This document shows, in pieces, positions 34,355 through 42,690 of a stretch of 64,000 nucleotides of DNA. A model generated the notes under the pieces. It worked only from the letters and a program-made list of their open reading frames with translations. It was not told the origin of the DNA and made no database searches. Numbering within the stretch: the stretch's first letter is position 1; each line of letters begins with the position of its first letter. Origin of the DNA: Candidatus Leptovillus affinis (GTDB lineage Bacteria; Chloroflexota; Anaerolineae; Promineifilales; Promineifilaceae); assembly GCA_016705235.1 (NCBI GenBank), contig JADIYP010000006.1, positions 558,001-622,000 of the forward strand. Direction: 5' to 3'. Both the position numbers and the translations under genes were made by a program.

Positions 34355-35311
34355 TCATCTCATGGCGTCAACGGCGTCAACGGCGTCAACGGCCGTATCA
34401 GACGCGGCGCGGTGAGCGCCACAGGTGCAGCCGCCATTTTCTTGCCGCCCGCAGCCCTTTTCCGATTTTTCTTGCAGGGCCTTTAATTCTTCAAGAGGTT
34501 CAAGTTCCTCCCGGAAGACTTCGTGCCACTCACCCTCAATATCTACGACCACGGAATCGCGCAGCACGCGCACATCCCGTACTTTACCTTCGCCATGAGG
34601 TGTACTCACTATTTTCCCAATCTTTGGCAAGGTTTTTTTTGCTTCTACATACTGCTCATACTCGTAGACCAGACAGCAGCGCAAACGGCCGCACATGCCG
34701 GTGATTTCCTGCGGGCTGAGAGACACGCCCTGGTCCTTGGCCATGCGAATGGAAATCGGGCTAAATTCGGTGAGGAAAGTGGAACAGCAGCGCGGCGCGC
34801 CGCACGCGCCATAACCACCCATAATTTTGGCCACATCACGCGGACCGATGAGGCGCATTTCTACTCGCGTGCGCAAGGATCGGCTGAGGGATGTCTTCAA
34901 GCCGTTTACATTGAGGTTTTTATTTTCGGTAGAGTAATGGATAGTCATCCAACTACCGTCAAAGTTGTATTCCGCCTTCACAAATTTGGCGTCGGTCAGG
35001 TTGAGTTCTTTGGCCTTTTCGCGGCAGGTAATGAGGGCGTCGAGTTCTTTGGTCTCCCAAACTTGCTGCATGACCAAATCACGCGGGGTTGCTTTGCGTT
35101 GGACCGGGCGCAGCCCGCGCTGCTTATGGGATTTCTCCGGCTCAATAAAAGCCATCACCTGACCCAATTGTTGCCCGCGTTTGGTTTCCACAATTACGTG
35201 ATCGCCCGGATCAAGGTCCTGGTTTCGGCCGATTTTGAAGTGGTAGAGCTTGCCTAATTTTTGGAAGCGAATGGCTACCACAGATGTTTTTTCAGCAGCA
35301 GATGCTGTCAT
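34355..35311 (-). CDS. ricT: PSP1-domain protein RicT (YaaT)
   Basis: The 318-residue protein has the PSP1 core with HYSTENKNLNVNGLKTSL-like text, GPRDVAKIMGGYGACGAP, and the cysteine pairs CGAPRCCSTFL and MCGRLRCCLVYEYEQY. Those Cys bind the clusters of the RicAFT complex in Bacillus, which is tied to RNase Y-dependent mRNA maturation. RicA and RicF genes are not here. The C terminus adds a second Cys/Gly segment (CGRQENGGCTCGAH) and then AVDAVDAVD, encoded by three GGCGTCAAC units at 34371-34397. Its start has GGAG upstream. It lies among Fe-S and Moco genes. Confidence 0.9.
   Translation of the reverse strand: MTASAAEKTSVVAIRFQKLGKLYHFKIGRNQDLDPGDHVIVETKRGQQLGQVMAFIEPEKSHKQRGLRPVQRKATPRDLVMQQVWETKELDALITCREKAKELNLTDAKFVKAEYNFDGSWMTIHYSTENKNLNVNGLKTSLSRSLRTRVEMRLIGPRDVAKIMGGYGACGAPRCCSTFLTEFSPISIRMAKDQGVSLSPQEITGMCGRLRCCLVYEYEQYVEAKKTLPKIGKIVSTPHGEGKVRDVRVLRDSVVVDIEGEWHEVFREELEPLEELKALQEKSEKGCGRQENGGCTCGAHRAASDTAVDAVDAVDAMR
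34371..34397. repeat. 9-bp tandem repeat at the ricT 3' end
   Basis: Three GGCGTCAAC units followed directly by the octamer ACGGCCGT. They encode the Ala-Val-Asp repeat of the RicT C terminus and keep the frame. Confidence 0.85.
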
Positions 35312-35416
35312 GCTTTATCTCCACGTCACAAGTAGTTTGTTAATGTTATAGTTATAACCAATTTAAGAAAAATAGCCACCCTCACAGCGGAGTCGCCCCT
35401 TGAGAGGGACATAGGC

Positions 35417-35438
35417 AAAAGCCAGCCGGGTGGCTGGC
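35417..35438 (-). terminator. Terminator after the Mrp-family gene
   Basis: GCCAGCC and GGCTGGC with a GGGT-type loop. On the minus strand TTTT follows. It lies 40-60 bases after the ATPase gene and before ricT. Confidence 0.6.
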
Positions 35439-35476
35439 CTGCGGGAAAAAAGGATGGGCGGCGAGAACGGCCGTGC

Positions 35477-36550
35477 CTAACCAATCATACTGATCGGAAT
35501 AAAATTCGCGTCTTTGCTGCCTAAATTCAACACACTCACCCGCGCGGCAATCCCTCTAGCCACATCACGGATCGCCATCGCCGCCGCCGAATCCGGGTGA
35601 GCAACCACAATTGGCTCGCCAGAATCACCGCCAACCCGCACATTGGCGTCCAGGGGCACTGCGCCTAAATAATGCTGGTTATAATCCGTCGCCAATTTCT
35701 GGCCAGCTCCGGTGCCAAAAAAGTCGCCGCTCATATTTTCCAAAATCCCAATAATCGGCACTTCCAGCTTCTCGAACATCTTTAAGCCGCGCAAAGCATC
35801 GGAAGCCGCAACCTGCATTGGCTGCGTAATGACAATGGCACCGGTAAGCGGCAGCACCTGGGCCAATGTCAACTGCGCGTCACCCGTTCCCGGCGGCAGG
35901 TCGATAACCAAATAATCTAACTCGCCCCAGGCCACGTCCGTTAGCAGTTGGCTGATGGCGCTGTGCAGCATCGGGCCGCGCCAGATTAACGGCTGGTCGG
36001 GTTTCACCAGAAAGGCCATGGAAATTATCTTCACGCCGTAACGCTCAGCAGGGACCATTTTGCGGTCGCGCGGCGATGGCATCTGGTCCACACCCATCAT
36101 CATCGGGACATTGGGGCCGAGGATATCCGCATCCAACAAGCCCACGCGCGCGCCTTCCTTCGCCAGGGAGATGGCTAAATTGACAGCAATCGTGGTCTTG
36201 CCGACCCCACCCTTACCGCTGGAAACAGCAATGGTATTGCGGAAATTTTGCCCCACCTGGCTGCCAATTCGGCGATCTGTGGGCACATTAGAATCCCAAT
36301 TGATGGTTATTTGGCCCAGATTGGGCACTTGCGCCAATGCTGCCCGGGATTCGCTTTCCATCCGGCCTTTTAACGGGCAGGCTGGCGTCGTCAGCATGAT
36401 GGTGAAGCTGATGTCCTGACCCTCAATTTTCAGATTGCGGATCATGTTCAGGGAGACTAAATCGCGGTGTAGTTCTGGCTCGATCACGGTGGAGAGTGCC
36501 GCCATGACAGCTTCCTCGGAAACCTCTTTTTTATTTTTATTGCCAAACAT
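35477..36550 (-). CDS. apbC: Mrp/NBP35-family Fe-S carrier ATPase (ApbC)
   Basis: The 357-residue protein has an N-terminal MIP18/DUF59 domain (about 10-90: VIEPELHRDLVSLNMI, TTPACPLKGRME) and a deviant Walker A P-loop NTPase (SSGKGGVGKTTIAVN, then LLDADILGPNVPMMMG and DYLVIDLPPGTGDAQLTL). Family members hold and hand over [4Fe-4S] clusters. The usual CxxC at the dimer interface after the ENMS motif is absent: the text is ENMSGDFFGTGAGQK. It may use another ligand or only hydrolyse ATP. It is downstream of the nuo genes on the same strand, in keeping with a role in complex I maturation. Confidence 0.93.
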   Translation of the reverse strand: MFGNKNKKEVSEEAVMAALSTVIEPELHRDLVSLNMIRNLKIEGQDISFTIMLTTPACPLKGRMESESRAALAQVPNLGQITINWDSNVPTDRRIGSQVGQNFRNTIAVSSGKGGVGKTTIAVNLAISLAKEGARVGLLDADILGPNVPMMMGVDQMPSPRDRKMVPAERYGVKIISMAFLVKPDQPLIWRGPMLHSAISQLLTDVAWGELDYLVIDLPPGTGDAQLTLAQVLPLTGAIVITQPMQVAASDALRGLKMFEKLEVPIIGILENMSGDFFGTGAGQKLATDYNQHYLGAVPLDANVRVGGDSGEPIVVAHPDSAAAMAIRDVARGIAARVSVLNLGSKDANFIPISMIG

Positions 36551-36710
36551 TTTTTATCCTATAAACGAGAAGTTGGAGTGAAAAGCGCGTCGATGACACC
36601 TCTTTTTCTCCAACCCCTTGAAATTTTTATGTGATTTACCAATCAAACCCGCCCCAAACAATTTTCTGATTACCAGATAGGAAAACTCAGGGCGGGTCAA
36701 AATTTATAAC

Positions 36711-37400
36711 TTAATAATATTCGCCGCGATAAGGAAGCTGACGAACTTTTTCCTCGGCCAACCGTGGCTCGTCGCCACCCTCGCCATCCTTGGCCTTTTT
36801 CTTTTTCTTGTTACTCTCGGCAAAATCACGCGCGGCGGCTTCGGCTTCGGCTTTTTTGGGCGCAATTTCGCGCCAATAGCTGATAGGCTTACTCAGGCGT
36901 TCTTTGTCGTGAATGTGGGCGGTGGTGCGGTCGTAGCTGGCCAATTCGTAGTCGTGGTCCATTTTAATGGCGTCGAAGGGGCAGAATTCGGCGCAGAGGC
37001 CGCAGTTCATGCAGATGTCGATGTCGATGAAGAATTGTTCCGGTTCTGGTTTGGGACGGCCGTTTGGCTGTGTGCCGCGTTTAATCCAAATGCACTGCGG
37101 CGGGCACACCTTGGCGCAAATGCCGCAAGAGGTACACCAATCATGCCCCCATTTTTGACCGGGACCTGGGTCATCGGTAACCAAAAACGGCACAAAACGG
37201 AACCGCTCAGGCACCGACAATTTTTCCTCTGGGTAAAAAACCGTTACGACGCCCTGGCCTTTTAAACTTTGCCGCACTTGTAATGCCGCATCATTGTAAT
37301 ACCGGCCGCCCTTGCCCCACCAAAAAATATCATCCAGATAACTTTCTACAAAGTTTCTGAAGGTAATAGCCATACCTCTGACAATTCCAAGTCCGTACAT
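36711..37400 (-). CDS. nuoI: NADH-quinone oxidoreductase subunit I (NuoI)
   Basis: The 229-residue protein carries two [4Fe-4S] motifs: CTSCGICAKVCPPQC and CMNCGLCAEFCPFDA. These clusters (N6a and N6b) link the peripheral arm to NuoB. The N terminus MYGLGIVRGMAITFRNFVES is the normal NuoI start. A lysine-rich tail (about 190-229, KKKKKAKDGEGGDE) is longer than usual. It begins 20 bases after nuoCD ends and is the last gene of the iscX-nuoB-nuoCD-nuoI unit. Confidence 0.97.
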   Translation of the reverse strand: MYGLGIVRGMAITFRNFVESYLDDIFWWGKGGRYYNDAALQVRQSLKGQGVVTVFYPEEKLSVPERFRFVPFLVTDDPGPGQKWGHDWCTSCGICAKVCPPQCIWIKRGTQPNGRPKPEPEQFFIDIDICMNCGLCAEFCPFDAIKMDHDYELASYDRTTAHIHDKERLSKPISYWREIAPKKAEAEAAARDFAESNKKKKKAKDGEGGDEPRLAEEKVRQLPYRGEYY

Positions 37401-37420
37401 ACGTAATCCCCACTCACTAT

Positions 37421-39250
37421 TTACCGGTCAACTTCACCGAGTACAATGTCTATGCTGCCCAAGATTACAACAATGTCAGCAACTTTGTGTCCCTGACACA
37501 TCTTCCCCAGCGACGTGAGGTTGATGAACGATGGCGCGCGGACGTGATAGCGTTCCGGGCTGGAGCTGCGCCGTTTGGCGGTGACATAAAAGCCTAGCTC
37601 ACCTTTGGGGTTTTCGACACGGCCGTATGCCTCTCCAGGCTGCGGCGTGCGAATCGCATAAGAGGGCTTGCCATCAATAATCGGCGCGCCTTCTGTCGCT
37701 TGCAGATGGGGCAGCACCTGCCGCACAATCCGCAAACTTTGTTGCAGTTCATCCATCCGCACCTTGTAACGGTCGTACACGTCACCGTTGTAATAAACTG
37801 GGATGTCAAAATCCAACTGTTCGTAATAGGAGTAAGGTTCCGCCTTACGAACATCATAATTCACACCGCTGGCCCGCAGCATTGGACCGGCCATGCTGTA
37901 AGCAATCGACTCTTTCCGCGTCAGAACGCCAACGCCAATGCTGCGCGCCCGCACAATCTCGTTATGGGTCATCAGATTGTCGCCCTGTTCAATAGCTCTT
38001 GGCAGCCGTTCATGAACAAGTTCGTTCAGGAATTCCATCGTCGCCTGACCGCGAATCTCATCCGGCAAATCGTAAGCCACGCCGCCAAAGCGCATGTAAT
38101 TATTCATCATGCGCGCCCCGGTTAAGGCTTCAAAAAAGTCCAGAATCAACTCGCGCTCAATATAGAAATAAAGCATCGGCGTTTGCAGCGCGCCCAGGTC
38201 GTTTAACAAGAAGCCAATCGCCCACAGATGGTTGGCAATGCGCGTCAGTTCCACCGTCAGGATACGAATCCACTCCGCCCGCTCCGGCACTACCGACCCC
38301 AACAATTTTTCGACAGCCAAAACATAACCCAGGTTATTGCTGATAGGGCTAAGGTAATCCAAGCGATCGGTGTATGGGATGTTGCCCAGAAACGTGTTAC
38401 GTTCCCCGATTTTTTCGTGATTGCGGTGCAGATAACCCATGACCGGCTTTAGATCGACCACGGTTTCACCATCCAACTGGACCACCATGCGGAACACGCC
38501 GTGCGTAGATGGATGCTGCGGTCCCAGGTTCACGGTGATCTTGTCGGTTTTCATTTGCTGGGAAGCGTCGATGGAATAAGCCAGGTCTGCGCCGGTGATG
38601 GCGTACATTTCCGTTTCTACGTCATATTCATCGCCGGTAGGAACCCAACCGGCAGGATATTGTACATTTTGGCCATAAGGATTTAACTCTTCGGCGCGTA
38701 ATACGCCGCCGGCCGGCCACCGGCTGCCGAATGGCTTGGTATCTTCTTCGTAAAACGGCTCTTTCCAATCTTTACGCAGAGGATGCCCGTGAAAGCCGTC
38801 CCAGGTGAGGATGCGGCGCAAATCCGGGTGGCCGTCGAATTGAATGCCCAGCAAATCCCAGGCTTCGCGTTCCTGAAAATCGGCGCCCGGCCAAACGGGA
38901 ACGAGGGAAGGAATAACGGGGTTATCGCGGTCAACCTGAACGTGCAGCACGACTGCGCTGCCACCCTTATCGATGCTGTAAGTGTGGTACACGGCTTCCA
39001 ATTTGCCGTCTTCGATTAGATCGACGCCTGTCACGCTGGACAGGTAATCAAAGCCCAGGTCATCGCGTAAGGCAAGAGCAACTTCTGTTAATTTATCGGC
39101 GGGGACAACCAGGCCGCTGTATCCATCACGGGGGTCATCAACCACGGCTTCGGGGAAACGCTCTTTGAGCGCACTGATTGCCTGTTCTACCGGATTGGCC
39201 AAGGTTTCTGGGGCGCCAGAACCGGGCGCTTCTAGAATTGCTTCACTCAT
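37421..39250 (-). CDS. nuoCD: Fused NADH-quinone oxidoreductase subunit C/D (NuoCD)
   Basis: The 609-residue protein joins NuoC (about 1-190; FDYLSSVTGVDL, EREAWDLLGIQFDGHPDLRR) and NuoD (about 225-609; NLGPQHPSTHGVFRMVVQLD, PVMGYLHRNHEKIGER, RFGGVAYDLP, and the ending DIVVILGSIDIVLGEVDR). NuoD forms the quinone site with NuoB. The fusion occurs in several bacterial groups. It overlaps nuoB by four bases (ATGA). The NADH module (NuoEFG) and membrane subunits are not in this window. Confidence 0.97.
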   Translation of the reverse strand: MSEAILEAPGSGAPETLANPVEQAISALKERFPEAVVDDPRDGYSGLVVPADKLTEVALALRDDLGFDYLSSVTGVDLIEDGKLEAVYHTYSIDKGGSAVVLHVQVDRDNPVIPSLVPVWPGADFQEREAWDLLGIQFDGHPDLRRILTWDGFHGHPLRKDWKEPFYEEDTKPFGSRWPAGGVLRAEELNPYGQNVQYPAGWVPTGDEYDVETEMYAITGADLAYSIDASQQMKTDKITVNLGPQHPSTHGVFRMVVQLDGETVVDLKPVMGYLHRNHEKIGERNTFLGNIPYTDRLDYLSPISNNLGYVLAVEKLLGSVVPERAEWIRILTVELTRIANHLWAIGFLLNDLGALQTPMLYFYIERELILDFFEALTGARMMNNYMRFGGVAYDLPDEIRGQATMEFLNELVHERLPRAIEQGDNLMTHNEIVRARSIGVGVLTRKESIAYSMAGPMLRASGVNYDVRKAEPYSYYEQLDFDIPVYYNGDVYDRYKVRMDELQQSLRIVRQVLPHLQATEGAPIIDGKPSYAIRTPQPGEAYGRVENPKGELGFYVTAKRRSSSPERYHVRAPSFINLTSLGKMCQGHKVADIVVILGSIDIVLGEVDR

Positions 39251-39978
39251 TGCTTGTCCTTATCAATCTCGTATGATTGGGTATCAGGCGGTTTCGGGGA
39301 AACGGCCGTTTCTTCTTCCATCTGCTTCTGCTCTGCCATTGCCTTAGCTGCTTCGCGCTTAATCGTGTCAAGCTGCCGCAGGTCTACCAGGTCTGGTCCC
39401 AATACGGGAATCGGTACCAATCCGGCCGTCGGATCATCTTTCCGATACCAGGGCGCTGTGGCAATTGATTGTTGATCAATTTTTTCCTGAAGAGCAATCA
39501 ACCCATTGATCAACGCCTGAGGAGTTGGCGGGCAGCCGGGAACGTAAACATCTACCGGCAAGAATTTGTCGATACCGTCTACGACGTTGTACCCTTCTTT
39601 AAATGGACCGCCACCAGAAGCACACGCGCCCATGCTCAATACATAGCGGGGTTCGGGCATCTGGTTGTACAGACGGACAATCGTGGGCACCATTTTTTTG
39701 GTGACTGTTCCGGAGATGATCATCAGATCCGATTGGCGCGGCGTGGCGCGAAAAACTTCCATGCCAAATCGAGCCAAATCGTAGCGGCTGGACGCCGTAC
39801 AAATCATTTCAATCGCGCAGCACGCCAGGCCAAAAACCATCGGCCAGATTGAGTTGCGTCTGGCCCAGTTGTAGGCAGGGTCCAACAGCTTAGCGATGTT
39901 GGTAATCATAACATTGTTAGATAACTCTTCGGGAACGGTAACACCAGGGGCGACTGCGCCTGTATTGGAAGTGGTCAT
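39247..39978 (-). CDS. nuoB: NADH-quinone oxidoreductase subunit B (NuoB)
   Basis: The 243-residue protein holds the N2 cluster ligands: FGLACCAIEM (adjacent Cys), MGACASGGGPF and YVPGCPPTPQALI. It is longer than the usual 160-190 residues because of a charged C-terminal extension (KREAAKAMAEQKQMEEE) whose role is unknown. It overlaps both neighbours by four bases: iscX upstream and nuoCD downstream, so translation is probably coupled. Confidence 0.97.
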   Translation of the reverse strand: MTTSNTGAVAPGVTVPEELSNNVMITNIAKLLDPAYNWARRNSIWPMVFGLACCAIEMICTASSRYDLARFGMEVFRATPRQSDLMIISGTVTKKMVPTIVRLYNQMPEPRYVLSMGACASGGGPFKEGYNVVDGIDKFLPVDVYVPGCPPTPQALINGLIALQEKIDQQSIATAPWYRKDDPTAGLVPIPVLGPDLVDLRQLDTIKREAAKAMAEQKQMEEETAVSPKPPDTQSYEIDKDKQ

Positions 39979-40211
39979 AGATTCGCTGCCTCCTCAAACC
40001 ATACAATTTGTATGTCGATCAGTATTCTTTCGGTGGCCAAAGCAGGATCATCCGCAAAGCCTGGTAAGGTCTGGATCATGTCTGCCATTTCATTGAGGCC
40101 CACATTTTCAGGGGAGATATTTGGGTAAGTATCCATCAAAGCCATGGCGATGGCGTATGTTGCATCCCAAAAAAGCTCTGGATCATTCCCTATCAACAGT
40201 CTCACTCCCAT
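39975..40211 (-). CDS. iscX: Fe-S cluster assembly protein IscX-like
   Basis: The 78-residue acidic protein aligns by eye with IscX: WDATYAIAMALMDTYPNISP, VGLNEMADMIQTLPGFADDP, and ILIDIQIVWFEEA match its ALYDAYP, L..F.DDP and EAILLVWLDEA blocks. IscX binds IscS and modulates iron-sulfur assembly. The start is uncertain: ATG 40211 is used; TTG 40229 and GTG 40208 are alternatives and none has a clear ribosome site. Its stop overlaps the nuoB start by four bases. An iscS or iscU gene is not nearby. Confidence 0.8.
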   Translation of the reverse strand: MGVRLLIGNDPELFWDATYAIAMALMDTYPNISPENVGLNEMADMIQTLPGFADDPALATERILIDIQIVWFEEAANL

Positions 40212-40370
40212 GGGAATCAGGTCTGCCAAGTATAAACCATTGTCATAAATGGGGCGAGAACTTATTTATGAGAATTTTCACAATTAGTGTATCTTTTGGG
40301 CTGGTGATTGTCAAAAACTTTTGCCTGGATAATGGCGTGTTGGCGGCGTTCATAAGATGAGGTATCTGGG

Positions 40371-41516
40371 TTGTCTACTCGACTGAAAATCGGTCTGATC
40401 TCCCCCTATCATGGTGGCAGCCACCGGGCCTGGGCAGAGGGGCTGATGCGTGAAAGCTTTCATGACATTGGCTTGTTTTCTTTGCCAGCGCGCTATTGGA
40501 AGTGGCGGATGCATGGCGGCGCGGTTACTTTGGCGGAGCAGGTCAGGCAGTCGGCGGTTAAGCCGGAGTTGATTGTGGCGACAGACATGCTGGATGTGAC
40601 GACGTTTTTGGCGCTGACACGGCCGTTCACCGCCCAAACCCCGGTTGGCCTCTACATGCACGAAAATCAACTCACGTATCCTTTGCCGCAAGACGGCCGT
40701 ACCGGCCCGATGCGCCGCCAGCATGGCGAGCGCGATCTACATTACGTCTTTATCAATTTTGCCTCGATGCTGGCCGCCGATTTTGTCATGTTTAATTCAC
40801 AGTTTCACCTGGAGAGCTGGTTTGCCGCGCTGCCCGGTTTTCTTAAGCATTTCCCCGAATACCAAGAACTGTCCACGATTGCCGTGCTGCGCGCTAAAAG
40901 CCTGGTACTGCCGGTAGGCATTGATCTGGCGGGTTTGCAACGGCCGTCTAACCCGCCATTCACAGCGGACAGTGGGACACGGCCGTTAATCCTCTGGAAC
41001 CAACGGTGGGAATACGACAAAAATCCTGAGGATTTTTTCCAGGCGCTTCTCACGCTGGCCGATGAAGGTTTGCCATTTTCGGTGGCTTTGTGCGGTGAGC
41101 AGTTTGGCAGACGGCCGTCCATTTTTCAAGAAGCCATCACCAACTTAGCCGACCGGGTTGTCCATGTCGGCCACGCGCCGCGAGAAACCTACCGCGCCCT
41201 GCTCTGGGCGGCCGACCTGACCATATCCACTGCCTACCACGAATTTTTCGGCATCAGCATCTTAGAAGCCATCGCCTGCCAGGCTTTTCCCCTGCTGCCG
41301 AACCGGCTCAGCTACCCGGAGCTGCTGCCAGAAACATTCCACTCTTACTGCCTATACGAAAATCAGGCCGATTTAGTGGCGCGATTACGCCGCGCACTTA
41401 CCAATCTACCGCAAATTCACCAATGGGCGGCTGACCTGGCGACGGCCGTTACCCCCTACGATTGGCGCCAACTCGCGCCCCGCTATGATCAGGCCTTCAG
41501 CCAATTCTGCGCCTGA
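40371..41516 (+). CDS. DUF3524 glycosyltransferase, tRNA-queuosine mannosyltransferase-like
   Basis: The 381-residue GT-B protein starts with TTG. It has the DUF3524 N-terminal domain (SPYHGGSHRAWAEGL, LPARYWKWRMHGG, GLYMHENQLTYPLP, HYVFINFASMLAADFVMFNS) and a GT4-type C half (ILWNQRWEYDKNPEDFF, FGISILEAIACQAFPLLPN). These motifs are those of human GTDC1/QTMAN, which mannosylates queuosine in tRNA-Asp. Bacterial relatives probably modify queuosine too, but no queuosine genes are near. It starts a plus-strand run, divergent from iscX-nuo. Confidence 0.85.
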   Translation: MSTRLKIGLISPYHGGSHRAWAEGLMRESFHDIGLFSLPARYWKWRMHGGAVTLAEQVRQSAVKPELIVATDMLDVTTFLALTRPFTAQTPVGLYMHENQLTYPLPQDGRTGPMRRQHGERDLHYVFINFASMLAADFVMFNSQFHLESWFAALPGFLKHFPEYQELSTIAVLRAKSLVLPVGIDLAGLQRPSNPPFTADSGTRPLILWNQRWEYDKNPEDFFQALLTLADEGLPFSVALCGEQFGRRPSIFQEAITNLADRVVHVGHAPRETYRALLWAADLTISTAYHEFFGISILEAIACQAFPLLPNRLSYPELLPETFHSYCLYENQADLVARLRRALTNLPQIHQWAADLATAVTPYDWRQLAPRYDQAFSQFCA

Positions 41517-41600
41517 ATTTTCGGCATCAAGCGCCAATTGATGTATAGTTTCCCAATCTGATTCGTTCAACCATATTTCAAACTGGGATGGTAGAAACAA

Positions 41601-42521
41601 ATGACCTCAAAAGAGCCAAAACGGGTAGGCATTCTAATTGGCCGAGAAGAAGAGTGGCCAGACGCCTTTTTAGAGGCCGTAAACAAAACCAATCAGGGTG
41701 TTGTGGCTGAACTGGTTCAGATTGGCGGCACATTTATGGACGAGGAATGTCCATACGACGTCATTGTCGACCGCATCTCCAACGAAACCCCTTATTACCG
41801 TGTCTACCTTAAATATGCCGCTTTGCAGAACTGCTACATTATCAACAATCCATTTGTCTGGTCGGCCGACAGTAAATTTTACGGCATCGCCCTGGTGAAC
41901 CAATTGGGCATGACCACCCCGCGAACCGTCGCCCTACCCAACAAATACATTCGCCTCAAAGAAGTTGGGCCAGACTCCTTCCGCAATTTAGCCTACCCAA
42001 TGGATTGGGAAGGTATTGTCAACTATGTAGGCGTACCGGCTATTTTTAAAGATATTAACAGCGGCGGACGCCATGTTGTCTACCGCGTCCGCGATGTGGA
42101 TGAACTGATTCAGCGGTACGATGAAAGCGGCACCCATACCATGATTTTGCAGCAGCTCATCGAATCGGATATACATATTCATTGTCTAGTGATCGGCCAG
42201 GAAGAGGTGCTGACGCTGCAATATGATCAGGAAAACGGCCGTTACCACCCACAAGTCACCTACGATAATCCTTCCATCCTGGCCAAACTCACCCAAGACG
42301 CCCGCACCCTCACCCGCGCCTACCAATACGACATCAACATGGTCGAATTTGTCATCAAAGACAACCAACCCTACGTCATCAACAGCACCAATCCCACCCC
42401 CGTCATCGATCACCAACTCATGACCGACGAACAATTCGACTGGTGCATTAACAGCACTGCCAAACTCGTCATCGAGCGCGCCCATCGACCCCCTTTCCAA
42501 AAAACATTACGGGACATCTAA
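41601..42521 (+). CDS. ATP-grasp family ligase-like protein
   Basis: The 306-residue protein looks like the glutathione synthetase/RimK ATP-grasp type. An N-terminal alpha/beta domain (GILIGREEEWPDAFLEAVNK, DVIVDRIS) is followed by the grasp region with GVPAIFKDINSGGRHVVYRV (ATP-binding Lys) and VEFVIKDNQPYVINSTNPTP (metal-binding Glu and Asn). The substrate is not recognisable; relatives join amino acids or amines by amide bonds. It is about 85 bases after the glycosyltransferase and before glgP with its own promoter. Confidence 0.7.
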   Translation: MTSKEPKRVGILIGREEEWPDAFLEAVNKTNQGVVAELVQIGGTFMDEECPYDVIVDRISNETPYYRVYLKYAALQNCYIINNPFVWSADSKFYGIALVNQLGMTTPRTVALPNKYIRLKEVGPDSFRNLAYPMDWEGIVNYVGVPAIFKDINSGGRHVVYRVRDVDELIQRYDESGTHTMILQQLIESDIHIHCLVIGQEEVLTLQYDQENGRYHPQVTYDNPSILAKLTQDARTLTRAYQYDINMVEFVIKDNQPYVINSTNPTPVIDHQLMTDEQFDWCINSTAKLVIERAHRPPFQKTLRDI

Positions 42522-42555
42522 AACACATGCGCTACCTCTTATTAATTAGTGCCAA

Positions 42556-42584
42556 TTGTCGCAGCTACAGCGAACAGATATAAT
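42556..42584 (+). promoter_or_regulatory. Promoter of the glycogen phosphorylase gene
   Basis: TTGTCG and TATAAT are separated by 17 bases. Transcription would start near 42591, which puts the first in-frame ATG (42595) at the mRNA end and supports the later ATG at 42691. Confidence 0.65.
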
Positions 42585-42690
42585 TTCATAATGCATGGTT
42601 GACTCATCAACCATATCGTCGTTCGTTAACGACCCAAACAAAAACCAATGGGCCACAAACACCTTTATTACAAGCGAGGATTCCCAAATT

